The notes under the pieces: generated by a model
What the model was told of the DNA's origin: nothing
Databases searched by the model: none
Seen by the model: only the letters and a program-made list of their open reading frames with translations
Made by a program: the position numbers and the translations under genes
Origin: Arcticibacter pallidicorallinus
Lineage (GTDB): Bacteria; Bacteroidota; Bacteroidia; Sphingobacteriales; Sphingobacteriaceae
Assembly (NCBI RefSeq): GCF_003002875.1
Contig: NZ_PVTH01000009.1
Location: 62,001-126,000 of the forward strand
Reading direction: 5' to 3'
DNA: 64,000 nt
Shown here: positions 28,617 to 37,279 of the stretch, piece by piece
Layout: every line of letters begins with the position of its first letter
Numbering within the stretch: the stretch's first letter is position 1

Positions 28617-28778
28617 TGAAGGCTTCTGAAATTTGCATTCATTATCAATATTTTGCTTCAGTTTCAGTCTGAAAACGGCTCATTTTCCCGCCTAAAGGCG
28701 TGTAATCTGCAATAATTTCTTATCTTCGCAAGTCGCAATTTATTACGACTGTACATTTCAAAAACCAACTATCATACG

Positions 28779-31409
28779 ATGGCTGAAGAAACAGAAAACG
28801 AAAACTTAGAACCCACCCACGATCGCATTATTCCCATAAACATCGAACAAGAAATGAGGTCTGCATACATTGATTATTCAATGTCTGTAATTGTCTCTCG
28901 TGCGCTTCCAGATGTAAGGGATGGTATGAAACCCGTTCACCGCCGTGTGCTTTACGGTATGCTGGACCTTGGCGTTACAAGCGGGAGACCCCATAAAAAA
29001 TCTGCCCGTATTGTCGGCGATGTATTAGGAAAGTACCACCCACATGGTGATTCATCTGTTTACGGAACAATGGTACGTATGGCTCAGGACTGGAGCCTTC
29101 GATATCCTCTTGTTGACGGGCAGGGAAACTTTGGGTCTATCGATGGGGACAGCCCGGCAGCAATGCGTTATACAGAGGCTCGTCTGAAAAAGATAGCCGA
29201 AGAAATGCTGGCTGATATTAACAAAGATACTATTGATTATCAGCTAAACTTTGATGATTCGCTAGAGGAGCCCTCTGTTCTTCCTTCGAAGATACCCAAC
29301 TTGTTAGTAAACGGAGCATCTGGTATCGCCGTAGGTATGGCGACTAACATGGCGCCCCATAATCTTGATGAAGTTATTGATGCAACAATTGCATTCATTG
29401 ACAACACAGATATTGAGATTTCGGAATTGATGCATCACATCAAAGCTCCAGATTTTCCAACCGGCGGAACCATCTATGGTCATGCAGGAGTGAAAGATGC
29501 TTACGAAACAGGCCGCGGCCGTGTAGTTGTAAGGGCAAAAGCGGAAATTGAGAGCTACGGAAATGACAGAGAGCGAATCATCGTTAGTGAGATACCGTAC
29601 CTGGTAAATAAGGCTACGATGATCGAGCGGACAGCAGAACTCATCAACGAGAAAAAGCTGGAAGGAATCTCAGAAATCCGAGATGAATCTGACCGTGACG
29701 GAATGCGTGTGGTTTACGAGATTAAGCGTGACGCCAATTCATCGGTAGTTTTAAATAATCTTTATAAGTACACAGCTCTACAGACACCATTCAGCATTAA
29801 CAACATTGCGCTTGTAAAAGGCCGTCCGATGCTGCTGAACCTGAAAGATCTGATCAAACATTTCGTTGACCACCGCCATGAGGTGGTGATCCGACGTACC
29901 CGATTCGAACTTGCTGAAGCAGAAAAGCGGGCGCATGTGCTTGAAGGTTTATTAATCGCCCTTGATCATATAGAGGAAGTAATACGCCTTATCCGTTCAT
30001 CAAATACTCCTGATGAAGCGAGGACTGGTTTGATGGAGACGTTTGGCTTATCGGACATTCAGGCACGCGCTATTCTGGATATGACGCTTCGTCGCTTGAC
30101 AGGTCTGGAGCGGGATAAAATAAAGGATGAATATGATGAGCTGATGAAGTCCATCGAATATCTGAAGTCGGTACTTGCTGATGAAGGTTTGCGTATGGAG
30201 ATCATCAAAGACGAATTGCGCGAGGTTAAGGAAAAATATGGCGACGCAAGAAGAACATCGATAGTTCATTCAGCCGAAGACATGTCAATGGAAGATTTTA
30301 TTGATGATGAGGAAGTTGTAATAACTATCTCTTACGAGGGTTACATTAAGCGTACTCCGCTTACTGAGTACCGTACTCAGGGAAGAGGAGGAAAAGGCTC
30401 TATCGGCTCTAACTCCAGAGATAAGGATTTTATTGAGCATATTATCATTGCTTCGGCACATAATTATATGCTCTTCTTCACGGAAGCAGGTCGGTGTTTC
30501 TGGCTGCGTGTGTTTGAAATCCCTGAAGGGTCGAGAACGAGCAAGGGTAGAGCTATTCAGAATATTATCAATATTCCAAAAGAAGAAAAGATTAAGGCCT
30601 ATATCAAGGTTAAGAATCTAAAAGATCAGGAATATTTAGAGAACAACTTTATCATTATGTGCACGGCCAAGGGAACGATCAAAAAGACCTCCCTTATGGC
30701 TTATTCTCGCCCGCGTGCTAATGGTATCAACGCAATAAATATCAATGACGGTGACCAGCTGTTAGAGGCAAACCTGACAGATGGTAGCAGCGAGATCATT
30801 ATGGCGTTGCGTTCGGGTCGGGCTATACGCTTTAACGAGAGCACGGTTCGGCCGATGGGCAGAACTGCAACGGGTGTGCGTGGAGTAACACTGGCCAATG
30901 AGAAAGACGCTGTTATTGGGATGCTTAGCATTAACAATCCTGAATCAACCATCTTGGTGGTGTCTGAAAAAGGCTATGGAAAGCGTACGGATTTGGAAGA
31001 CTATCGCGTTACAAATCGGGGTGGAAAAGGAGTGAAGACGCTTAACGTAACAGATAAGACCGGGGAACTTGTGGCGATTAAAGACGTTACGGATACCGAC
31101 GACTTGATGATTATTAACAAATCAGGTATTGTTATAAGAATTGCCATTGCCGAACTTCGCGTGATGGGTCGTGCTACTCAGGGTGTAAGATTGATTTCAC
31201 TTAAAGGTGACGATGCAATCGCTTCGATTGCGAAAGTCGAGCATGAAGAGGAAGCAGAAAAGGCGGAAATTCTGAATGAACCTGGTGATGAGGCCGATTC
31301 GGAAGCAGAGCCACTGGACGATGAGGCAGGTGAAGATGAAGTGAGCGACGAAGAAGAATCAACTGATGACGCTAATACGAATCCTGAAGACGATACGTTA
31401 GAAGATTAA
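28779..31409 (+). CDS. gyrA: DNA gyrase subunit A
   Basis: An 876-aa protein that breaks and rejoins DNA. N-terminal [32 protein letters not shown], catalytic Tyr in [10 protein letters not shown], and C-terminal beta-pinwheel repeats including the GyrA box (QGRGGKG). A highly acidic tail of ~45 residues follows. In the quinolone region the sequence is [15 protein letters not shown]: Ser at the E. coli S83 position, but Gly (residue 96) at the D87 position. The stop overlaps the next gene (TAATG). Confidence 0.97.
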   Translation: MAEETENENLEPTHDRIIPINIEQEMRSAYIDYSMSVIVSRALPDVRDGMKPVHRRVLYGMLDLGVTSGRPHKKSARIVGDVLGKYHPHGDSSVYGTMVRMAQDWSLRYPLVDGQGNFGSIDGDSPAAMRYTEARLKKIAEEMLADINKDTIDYQLNFDDSLEEPSVLPSKIPNLLVNGASGIAVGMATNMAPHNLDEVIDATIAFIDNTDIEISELMHHIKAPDFPTGGTIYGHAGVKDAYETGRGRVVVRAKAEIESYGNDRERIIVSEIPYLVNKATMIERTAELINEKKLEGISEIRDESDRDGMRVVYEIKRDANSSVVLNNLYKYTALQTPFSINNIALVKGRPMLLNLKDLIKHFVDHRHEVVIRRTRFELAEAEKRAHVLEGLLIALDHIEEVIRLIRSSNTPDEARTGLMETFGLSDIQARAILDMTLRRLTGLERDKIKDEYDELMKSIEYLKSVLADEGLRMEIIKDELREVKEKYGDARRTSIVHSAEDMSMEDFIDDEEVVITISYEGYIKRTPLTEYRTQGRGGKGSIGSNSRDKDFIEHIIIASAHNYMLFFTEAGRCFWLRVFEIPEGSRTSKGRAIQNIINIPKEEKIKAYIKVKNLKDQEYLENNFIIMCTAKGTIKKTSLMAYSRPRANGINAININDGDQLLEANLTDGSSEIIMALRSGRAIRFNESTVRPMGRTATGVRGVTLANEKDAVIGMLSINNPESTILVVSEKGYGKRTDLEDYRVTNRGGKGVKTLNVTDKTGELVAIKDVTDTDDLMIINKSGIVIRIAIAELRVMGRATQGVRLISLKGDDAIASIAKVEHEEEAEKAEILNEPGDEADSEAEPLDDEAGEDEVSDEEESTDDANTNPEDDTLED

Positions 31410-32527
31410 TGTCAGCAATGAAAAGGCAAATCATACTAATCACAGTTTTGTGTTGTGCAGGAAGTTATCTTTCTGCACAAACACTTACTAAGGAAGCGAT
31501 GAATAACTTTGCCCTCTACACATCGACGGCACAGTTTACACATCTGGAAAAAGCCAGAAGCGCAATAGACGGCGCATACAAAACCAAAAAGGATTCCTTT
31601 AGTTACAAGAACAATCTAATCAGAAGTCTTGTTTATTCATCACTCGCTTACGCGGATTCGACCAGAAAGTTGAAATATGTTAAAGACCCGATCGAGGAAA
31701 CAAAATTTTCGTTTGGCAGACTTAAAAGCTCTAAACTCAATGATGAAAACAAACCTGAACTCGACTTTGTGCTCAATCAACTGAGCAAAGCTTATCTCGT
31801 TATCGCAAATAAAGCTTCTGCGGCTGAAAAATTCAATGAAGCATTTAATGCCTATCTATCGGTAGACTCCCTTGATAAAACCAATTATTTTGTCAAACAT
31901 AATCTGGCCATTCTGAGTGAAAGGTTGGGTTATAACAATCGTGCTATTTACTATTATGAGCAGTTAATTGATGACAAAAAGCGCTCATTACCTGCCTATT
32001 ACCTGGCTTTATCTAACTTATACGATTTTAAAAACAGTAACAGATCTCTTGAAGTGGTCAGAGAGGGTAGAGCACTATTTCCGGGAAATAAAGATCTTCT
32101 TTTCAAGGAAATAAATATCTACGTGGAGAATGGCGCTTTTGGTGAAGTTGAAAAGATCGTTGGCGCAGCATTAGAGCTCGATCCTGAAAATGTGAGTCTT
32201 AATTATCTTGCCGGGTTCTCCTACGAGACTATGGACAAGAAAGACAAGGCAGTCGGATATTACGAAAAAGTTATCGCTCTAGAACCGAACAACTATGAAG
32301 GGAATTATGCCCTTGGACTTTTTTATCTTAATTCATACATCAACCCAAGCAATAACCAAGAATCGAGTCTGAGTCTGGCGAAAAAGTATCTTATCGCAGC
32401 TGGCGAAATTAATCCTAACTCAGTTAATGTTTTAAAATCTCTAGCCGTTCTATATAATAATACCGGGGATATGGTAGAACTGGAAAGGGTTAATGAGAAA
32501 CTGAAACAGTTTATTCTTACAAATTGA
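31409..32527 (+). CDS. Exported TPR protein
   Basis: A 372-aa protein with a signal peptide (IILITVLCCAGSYLSAQ) and about six to eight TPR-like helical pairs; clear ones include FNAYLSVDSLDKTNYFVKHNLA, and YLAGFSYETMDKKDKAVGYYEKVIALEPNN. The start at 31409 overlaps the gyrA stop; an alternative ATG lies at 31418. Likely periplasmic scaffold, function unknown. Operon with gyrA and the next TPR gene. Confidence 0.75.
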   Translation: MSAMKRQIILITVLCCAGSYLSAQTLTKEAMNNFALYTSTAQFTHLEKARSAIDGAYKTKKDSFSYKNNLIRSLVYSSLAYADSTRKLKYVKDPIEETKFSFGRLKSSKLNDENKPELDFVLNQLSKAYLVIANKASAAEKFNEAFNAYLSVDSLDKTNYFVKHNLAILSERLGYNNRAIYYYEQLIDDKKRSLPAYYLALSNLYDFKNSNRSLEVVREGRALFPGNKDLLFKEINIYVENGAFGEVEKIVGAALELDPENVSLNYLAGFSYETMDKKDKAVGYYEKVIALEPNNYEGNYALGLFYLNSYINPSNNQESSLSLAKKYLIAAGEINPNSVNVLKSLAVLYNNTGDMVELERVNEKLKQFILTN

Positions 32528-32532
32528 AATAT

Positions 32533-33702
32533 ATGAAAACCAAGTCTCTTTTACTTGCATTAGCTGTCTCAGGCATATCTGCCACAGCGTTTGCACAAAA
32601 ATCCGCAGTGAATACTGCAAAATCTGAATATGATAGTTATGCGACGCTTAAGGCAGCTAGCCCTCAACTTGCCACTCCTAAGATTACAGCAGCCAAAGAA
32701 GCTGTAGACAAAGCCGTTGCACATGAGAAAACCGCAGCGGATCCAACTGCATGGACGTATAAAGCGTTAATATACGCTGACCTCGCTACGAGCGATACTA
32801 CCAGTGCATCTGCGACACTTGCAGCTGAAGCTGTGACAGCTTTGGCTAAAGCTAAAGAGTTAGATAAGGAAGGAAAAAATAAGGAAAATATTGGTAAAGT
32901 AAACAATTTACTATATATCAGCCAGTTTTCAGCCGGAAAACGTTTCCTGGATAAAGGAGACTATTCAAACGCTTACACTGAGTTTACCAAAGGCCTGGAT
33001 TACGCACCCGGTGATACCTTATTAAACTATGCTGCCGGAATTTCTGCTATGAACGGCAAGGACTATCCAAGTGCTATTAAAAGGTTTACGGAATTGCTTC
33101 CAACGAATTATTCTGCTTTAGAGAATGTCTATTCGAACCTTTCAGTACTTTATGCCGCAACTAAGGACACGGCAAGTGCGATCCGGATAGCAGGAGAGGG
33201 CGCAGCAAAGTTTCCAGCTAGTTCAGATCTTGCAACTAGAGAAATTGAGTTTAGTTTAATGACCGGAAAGCAGAAGGAGGTAATTGAAAAAATTACTGCC
33301 CAGGCTGCAAAGGATCCGAGCAACAAGCTATTTCCATTTTACTTAGGAATTGCATATAATTCTTTGGAAGAGAACGTTAAAGCTGAGGAGGCTTACAAAA
33401 AAGCAATCGAGCTCGATCCATCGTATACAGATGCCTATATTAACATAGGCGGCCTGATTATGAACAATGGTATTGTGATTTACAACAAGGCAAACAAGCT
33501 GCCAGCTAACAAGCAGGCAGAATATACAGCGACAATGAAGAAAGCCCAGGAGGAATTTGACCGCGCTTTACCGTATTTGACTAAAGCAGTGGAATTAAAC
33601 CCTAAGTCTGAGTTATCGTTAAAAAACCTGAAGACTTATTATACAATTAAAAATAATAAAGCGAAGATTGACGAAATCGACGCTAAGATTAATGCACTTT
33701 AA
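32533..33702 (+). CDS. Exported TPR protein, paralogue-like neighbour
   Basis: About 389 aa from the ATG at 32533, which gives a signal peptide (MKTKSLLLALAVSGISATAFAQ). TPR repeats through the length, e.g. YSNAYTEFTKGLDYAPGDTLLNYAAG, YLGIAYNSLEENVKAEEAYKKAIELDPSYTDAYIN. Similar in architecture to the preceding gene and followed by a terminator, so it closes the gyrA operon. Confidence 0.78.
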   Translation: MKTKSLLLALAVSGISATAFAQKSAVNTAKSEYDSYATLKAASPQLATPKITAAKEAVDKAVAHEKTAADPTAWTYKALIYADLATSDTTSASATLAAEAVTALAKAKELDKEGKNKENIGKVNNLLYISQFSAGKRFLDKGDYSNAYTEFTKGLDYAPGDTLLNYAAGISAMNGKDYPSAIKRFTELLPTNYSALENVYSNLSVLYAATKDTASAIRIAGEGAAKFPASSDLATREIEFSLMTGKQKEVIEKITAQAAKDPSNKLFPFYLGIAYNSLEENVKAEEAYKKAIELDPSYTDAYINIGGLIMNNGIVIYNKANKLPANKQAEYTATMKKAQEEFDRALPYLTKAVELNPKSELSLKNLKTYYTIKNNKAKIDEIDAKINAL

Positions 33703-33725
33703 AATTCAGCAGTGCCACATTAAAG

Positions 33726-33757
33726 AAAAGCCAGCGCCTATTGACGCTGGCTTTTTT
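33726..33757 (+). terminator. Terminator after gyrA-TPR operon
   Basis: GCCAGCG (33730-33736) pairs with CGCTGGC (33745-33751) around an 8-nt loop, followed by T6. Confidence 0.88.
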
Positions 33758-33773
33758 ATTGACGATGTTTGAT

Positions 33774-34553
33774 TTACGCACCTTTTCTTGATCCGCTCAG
33801 GCTCTGCATCAATTGGTCATAAAGATCATCACCTGCAGCTTTTTGTGGTTTAAGCTTTTTAATGGTGGGACGTTTGCCTTTTGATTTAGCCTTGATGATT
33901 CTTAAAAGCTCGTTATGGTAGTCGTCTTTAAATTTTGTTATATCGAATTTGCTGCTATACTGGTTGATGAGCGCCAATCCCATATCCAGCTCTTTCTTAC
34001 CGATGGTAAGTTCTTTTCCTTCAGCAGGGATAAGCTCGTCGGAAGACCGGATTTCTTCGGCAAATCTGATCTTCGTAATTACTATTATCTGGTCTACCGG
34101 ATGGATAACACAAAGATTTTCAGTGCTCCTCAATACAAATCGGGCTAGTCCAGCCTTCTTAGATTTCTGAAGTGATTTTAGTAGGAGGGTATAGGCTTTA
34201 CGTCCCTGAGTTTCAGGCTGCGCGTAGTAAGATGTTTCATAATACATCGGGTTGATTTCATCAGCCTCTACAAAGTTTTCGATCTCTATTATTTTCGTTT
34301 TCTCCGGACTCGCGTCCTCGAAATCTTTGTCTTCCAATATGATGTACTGCTCGTCCATCATATATCCCTTAACTATCTTATCATAAGGAACTTCCTTCTT
34401 AGTCTTTTCATTAACGCGCTGATATTTGATTCTGGAGTGATCCCTGGAATCAAGCATATCCAGGTTAAGACCGCTGCTTTGAACCGCCGAGAATAGCTTA
34501 ACCGGAATATTTACCAGCCCAAATCCTATCGAGCCTTTCCATATTGATCTCAT
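33774..34553 (-). CDS. ku: Bacterial Ku protein (non-homologous end joining)
   Basis: A 259-aa homodimeric DNA-end-binding protein. Ku hallmarks: MRSIWKGSIGFGLVNIPVKLFSA at the N-terminus, RIKYQRVNEKTKKEVPYDKIVKGY, YYETSYYAQPETQGRKAYTLL. A basic C-terminus follows (KAKSKGKRPTIKKLKPQK). The usual partner ligase LigD is not in this window. Confidence 0.93.
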   Translation of the reverse strand: MRSIWKGSIGFGLVNIPVKLFSAVQSSGLNLDMLDSRDHSRIKYQRVNEKTKKEVPYDKIVKGYMMDEQYIILEDKDFEDASPEKTKIIEIENFVEADEINPMYYETSYYAQPETQGRKAYTLLLKSLQKSKKAGLARFVLRSTENLCVIHPVDQIIVITKIRFAEEIRSSDELIPAEGKELTIGKKELDMGLALINQYSSKFDITKFKDDYHNELLRIIKAKSKGKRPTIKKLKPQKAAGDDLYDQLMQSLSGSRKGA

Positions 34554-34565
34554 CCGAAAAATCTC

Positions 34566-35036
34566 CTATAAGCTTGGGTCTTTTTTAAACATATCAAAGT
34601 AACGCTTGTCAAGTTCAAGAAACGTTTCGTTGATCTTTAAGCGGGGCTCCATCAGGAAAGATTTAAGTGCAGTATCATAGAGAATTTCACCCTGTAAAAC
34701 GTCGTCAAACGCATCGAGGGCAGCTTGATCGGCGTTGCGGCAGCTTTCCAATATGTTCTGATCCGTATTGGATGTCAGGGATGCTTTTAAGTTCATCCAT
34801 CCCCGATGAAGTGCGCCAAGGGCGTCCTCATGATCATCAGGAGTATAGCCGAACTCGGCCATTTTAGCGCCCATCTGGTTAACCAAGACTGCGCGTTCAG
34901 AGGCGATTTTTTCAAACAGTATTTTTAGGTCAGGAGACTTTACATGCTCAGCGGCTTCTGTATAACCTTTATGTCCATCCTGAAGAATTCTATAGAGACG
35001 TTGTAATTGCTTGTTGTAATTTTCTGAGTAATCCAT
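34566..35036 (-). CDS. DUF2383/PA2169-family four-helix-bundle protein
   Basis: A 156-aa helical protein: NKQLQRLYRILQDGHKGYTEAAEHVKSPDLKILFEKIASERA at the N-terminus is typical of the ferritin-like PA2169/DUF2383 family. Often stress-associated; function unknown. Last host gene before the integrated element. Confidence 0.82.
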   Translation of the reverse strand: MDYSENYNKQLQRLYRILQDGHKGYTEAAEHVKSPDLKILFEKIASERAVLVNQMGAKMAEFGYTPDDHEDALGALHRGWMNLKASLTSNTDQNILESCRNADQAALDAFDDVLQGEILYDTALKSFLMEPRLKINETFLELDKRYFDMFKKDPSL

Positions 35037-35116
35037 GGTATCTAATTATACGGACTAAACGAATGACACCAAAAATAGTTTTATGAGCTACAAGAAGGGG
35101 CAAGATGACAAGTTCT

Positions 35117-35144
35117 ATTTAACATAATACTAATTATGAAACAA
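35117..35144 (-). other. dif-like XerCD site, left element/chromosome junction (attL)
   Basis: Reading the + strand: XerD-type arm ATTTAACATAA (35117-35127), central hexamer TACTAA (35128-35133), XerC-type arm TTATGAAACAA (35134-35144). The reverse complement of the first arm, TTATGTTAAAT, equals the XerD arm of E. coli dif. The same hexamer and almost the same XerC arm recur at 44980-45007. Host DNA lies to the left. Confidence 0.8.
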
Positions 35145-35189
35145 GTCATTTGCCTCTTCTAATGGGCTGAAAATCAATGTTTTTCTAGG

Positions 35190-35226
35190 TTATTATTTCA
35201 TGAAAACATCCGCAATGAAATAATAA
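35190..35226. repeat. 12-bp perfect inverted repeat near the element's left end
   Basis: TTATTATTTCAT (35190-35201) and ATGAAATAATAA (35215-35226) flank a 13-nt loop. It lies in the ~240-nt non-coding leader of the element. Possible roles are replication origin (nick hairpin), packaging signal or operator. The rest of the 35037-35382 gap holds the attL site, a boxA-like motif and a short GCATC/GATGC hairpin at 35340-35354, and no gene. Confidence 0.6.
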
Positions 35227-35309
35227 ATCGCTTTATAGATTCCCCGTCTATCTAGTGATACACATCATTTTCTCATCTCGTTGCTATGATGGATTATTGT
35301 AGCTGTAAG

Positions 35310-35321
35310 TGTTCTTTGACA
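35310..35321 (+). promoter_or_regulatory. boxA-like antitermination motif
   Basis: TGTTCTTTGACA resembles boxA of rRNA leaders (E. coli TGCTCTTTAACA), which recruits NusB/S10. It stands 62 nt upstream of the first element gene. A second copy-like motif lies at 44945-44956. Function inferred. Confidence 0.4.
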
Positions 35322-35382
35322 TTCGATAAAAATAATTAAGCATCAAAATGATGCTGTGCACTTACATTTTAAACTTATCCTT

Positions 35383-35823
35383 ATGACACTTATTCTTAAA
35401 AAAAAGCGCATGACTAAAGCGCAGCTAAAACGGCTCGCTTCATACTTGGAACTTCTCCGTCTTGACATACGGATACCAGACGAGTTTGCACTCAGACACC
35501 TGAGCGAACGAAAACAAAAAAAAATTACATTGAACTTTAGGAATTACATTCATTCACTAAACGTTATCGAACATTATGTATTCTCGCATATCCCCGAAAA
35601 AAACGTGAAGTATGCTGAACGTCCAAATTTTCGAATCACCAAAGATGCGTTTGTTCTTCATAACGAAATCATCAAAGAGCGTGAAAAAATATCGTCAAGT
35701 TCAAAAAGCAAAAAATCTAAAAAATGCGACCGACCTATAATGCAATTGCAAAAGTCGGAAATGAAAAATTTGTCAAGTATCGCAAAATCAATAACATCAG
35801 GCATTTCCGTGAATTCTTACTAA
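35383..35823 (+). CDS. Element protein, unknown
   Basis: Not recognised. From the ATG at 35383 it is 146 aa; a GTG at 35356 in frame is less likely, and the stretch AAACTTATCCTTATG before the ATG resembles that before the ORF at 36545. Strongly basic at both ends (LKKKRMTKAQLKR; SSSSKSKKSKK), with predicted helices between. First gene of the element, so an early regulator or DNA-binding role is possible. Its last 33 codons overlap the next gene in another frame. Confidence 0.6.
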   Translation: MTLILKKKRMTKAQLKRLASYLELLRLDIRIPDEFALRHLSERKQKKITLNFRNYIHSLNVIEHYVFSHIPEKNVKYAERPNFRITKDAFVLHNEIIKEREKISSSSKSKKSKKCDRPIMQLQKSEMKNLSSIAKSITSGISVNSY

Positions 35824-35915
35824 AGAATTTTCCAGATTTCAGATACTGTAATTATTACGATTCCAGAACCCGAACGCTCGTGGGTTCTTTTACAAAAAAC
35901 ACCAGGTACATCTAG
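35724..35915 (+). CDS. Small element protein overlapping the first gene
   Basis: A 63-aa protein in a different frame from the upstream gene, overlapping it by 100 nt. It reads like a genuine protein (EFLLKNFPDFRYCNYYDSRTRTLVGSF): a helix followed by a beta-hairpin rich in aromatics and Arg/Lys. Not recognised. Overlap of this size is common in small phage genomes. Confidence 0.5.
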   Translation: MRPTYNAIAKVGNEKFVKYRKINNIRHFREFLLKNFPDFRYCNYYDSRTRTLVGSFTKNTRYI

Positions 35916-35956
35916 TCATTCAGTTGGCTACATGTACCGACCTTCCCTCAAAAAAC

Positions 35957-36148
35957 ATGACAGTACTAGGCCGTTTTGCCTCTTCTGTTTGTGCCTCCTC
36001 CACAGTTTTAACAGTTGTACCAATTAATGAAGCAGATCAAAAGGTTGTTATTTCCTTTTTATCTGCTTTGATTGTACAGGTATGTATCAAGGGCTGGGAG
36101 TATATGCAAAAGAAGAGACGTATAAAACGAATTAACCGAACCAAATGA
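35957..36148 (+). CDS. Small membrane protein of the element
   Basis: 63 aa from the ATG at 35957 (an in-frame TTG lies at 35924). One membrane span (VVISFLSALIVQVCIKGW) followed by a Lys/Arg-rich tail (KKRRIKRINRTK). Overlaps the next start (ATGA). Function unknown; virion-membrane or holin-like roles are possible. Confidence 0.6.
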   Translation: MTVLGRFASSVCASSTVLTVVPINEADQKVVISFLSALIVQVCIKGWEYMQKKRRIKRINRTK

Positions 36149-36369
36149 AAGATACAGATAGCAATTCTAAAGTTGTGGCTATTGGCCAACTACGTTATAA
36201 ACGTACAGTTTATAAAGATCCTCGTATAGTCCGTTTGTATATGGACAAAAAAATGTACTTCGACCTTAACACACTTTCACATTATGCACAAATGACCCCG
36301 GATGAACTTATACGGGAGGTTCTAGGGGACTGGATTAAAGAACAAAATGGAAAACCCGGTCTTCAGTAA
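36145..36369 (+). CDS. Ribbon-helix-helix-like DNA-binding protein
   Basis: A 74-aa protein. The segment PRIVRLYMDKKMYFDLNTLS followed by HYAQMTPDELIREVLGDWIKEQ fits a beta-strand/two-helix RHH domain. Candidate repressor or copy-control protein of the element, placed among the early genes. The fold is my inference from pattern only. Confidence 0.5.
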   Translation: MKDTDSNSKVVAIGQLRYKRTVYKDPRIVRLYMDKKMYFDLNTLSHYAQMTPDELIREVLGDWIKEQNGKPGLQ

Positions 36370-36520
36370 TCAGTCCATTGTCAAGTTTGCACAAATGAAG
36401 CTAACGGTAAAACAATGCTTCGTACAGAATGACCAATGGTACTATAAGCTTTACGGATTTTATAAAACGTCCTCTATCACATTGGAGGTTTCCGAAAGTT
36501 CACTTTTGGAATATAACTAA
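36347..36520 (+). CDS. Small element protein
   Basis: A 57-aa ORF starting inside the end of the preceding gene (frame +1) and ending before the hydrophobic ORF at 36545. Regular alternation of hydrophobic and polar residues (FVQNDQWYYKLYGFYKTSSITLEV) suggests a small beta protein. Not recognised. Confidence 0.5.
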   Translation: MENPVFSNQSIVKFAQMKLTVKQCFVQNDQWYYKLYGFYKTSSITLEVSESSLLEYN

Positions 36521-36544
36521 CACTTAACTTTCTAAACTTATCTT

Positions 36545-36631
36545 ATGAACATTGAAAAAATAGCCTACTATCTAGTTTTAACGGCTGGAATTATTCAGGC
36601 TCTAATCATCATCAAAATCATTTTTTTCTAA
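36545..36631 (+). CDS. 28-aa hydrophobic membrane peptide
   Basis: Almost entirely one membrane helix (YYLVLTAGIIQALIIIKIIFF). Its stop overlaps the next start (TAATG), which supports translation. The upstream AAACTTATCTTATG repeats the context of the first element gene. Confidence 0.55.
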   Translation: MNIEKIAYYLVLTAGIIQALIIIKIIFF

Positions 36632-36822
36632 TGGCAAAAAAACCTAAATACAGGGTTGGCAACGAAGTCTTATATCGTGGCAACAAGTACAGCGTAGGCG
36701 CTCATATCCCCTCTCCTGTCGGACATTATTACTCCCTAGAGGGTAGACTTGGCCTAGTCGATGAAATCGAATTAACGACAGTTAAAATGGTTCTTACAGG
36801 CAATCAAAAAAAGGCTTCATAA
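36631..36822 (+). CDS. Small element protein, SH3/KOW-like
   Basis: 63 aa: YRVGNEVLYRGNKYSVGAHIPSPVGHYYSLEGRLGLVDEIELTTV resembles a small SH3-like beta barrel. Not recognised further. Coupled to the upstream hydrophobic peptide by a TAATG overlap. Confidence 0.5.
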   Translation: MAKKPKYRVGNEVLYRGNKYSVGAHIPSPVGHYYSLEGRLGLVDEIELTTVKMVLTGNQKKAS

Positions 36823-36846
36823 TTCCTCCTGCAAAATCATAAAACG

Positions 36847-36958
36847 CAAAAACAAAAAATGGTGTGAAGCTTATAACATACACCAAACTATCCCGTCACT
36901 GGGACTCACTTCAACTTTATTCACTTCACTTCACGTAAACATCAAAAACAAAAAATGG
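36847..36958 (+). repeat. Direct repeat of a translation-start region
   Basis: CAAAAACAAAAAATGG occurs at 36847-36862 and again at 36943-36958. The second copy contains the start codon of the next gene; after the first copy the frame reads ATG GTG TGA, a two-codon ORF. Between them TGGTGT and ACACCA form a 6-bp inverted repeat. A decoy or regulatory leader is possible. Confidence 0.45.
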
Positions 36959-37140
36959 CATTCAGACGAAGCTATCGGAAATTTCGCTCCCGTTTTTCGG
37001 GCGGAACCTCCAAAGTAAAAAAACAGCTTAGCAGAGCAAAACGCTACGCAAGTAACAACAAAAAGAAAGCTGCAACGATGACGACAATCGTCATGGCATT
37101 AGGTGCCTACGTTGCGTATGATAAATTCATTAAAAAATAA
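36955..37140 (+). CDS. Small basic membrane protein (candidate virion protein)
   Basis: 61 aa. The N-terminal ~40 residues are very basic (RRSYRKFRSRFSGG, KKQLSRAKRYASNNKKK), followed by one membrane span (TMTTIVMALGAYVAYDKF). A nucleic-acid-contacting, membrane-anchored peptide would suit an inner-membrane phage. Directly upstream of two further structural candidates. Confidence 0.6.
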   Translation: MAFRRSYRKFRSRFSGGTSKVKKQLSRAKRYASNNKKKAATMTTIVMALGAYVAYDKFIKK

Positions 37141-37144
37141 CACA

Positions 37145-37276
37145 ATGTTCGGACGTAGAAACAACTTCTTTATGTATGCAGCAATCGCAGCTGTAGCAGG
37201 TTACTTTTTCAAAGACAAATTACCTGCATCCCTCCAATCAATTTATCAAAAAATCGAAGACAAACTAAAATCCTAA
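37145..37276 (+). CDS. 43-aa single-span membrane protein
   Basis: Starts MFGRRNNFF, then one span (MYAAIAAVAGYFF) and a charged amphipathic helix (LQSIYQKIEDKLKS). Ends 3 nt before the capsid candidate, so likely a virion membrane component. Confidence 0.6.
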   Translation: MFGRRNNFFMYAAIAAVAGYFFKDKLPASLQSIYQKIEDKLKS

Positions 37277-37279
37277 ACA

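Noticed and set aside
28721-28728. Promoter before gyrA (TATCTTCG)
   Set aside because: The -7 element is acceptable but no TTTG/TTG stands 19-20 nt upstream, so it is not listed.
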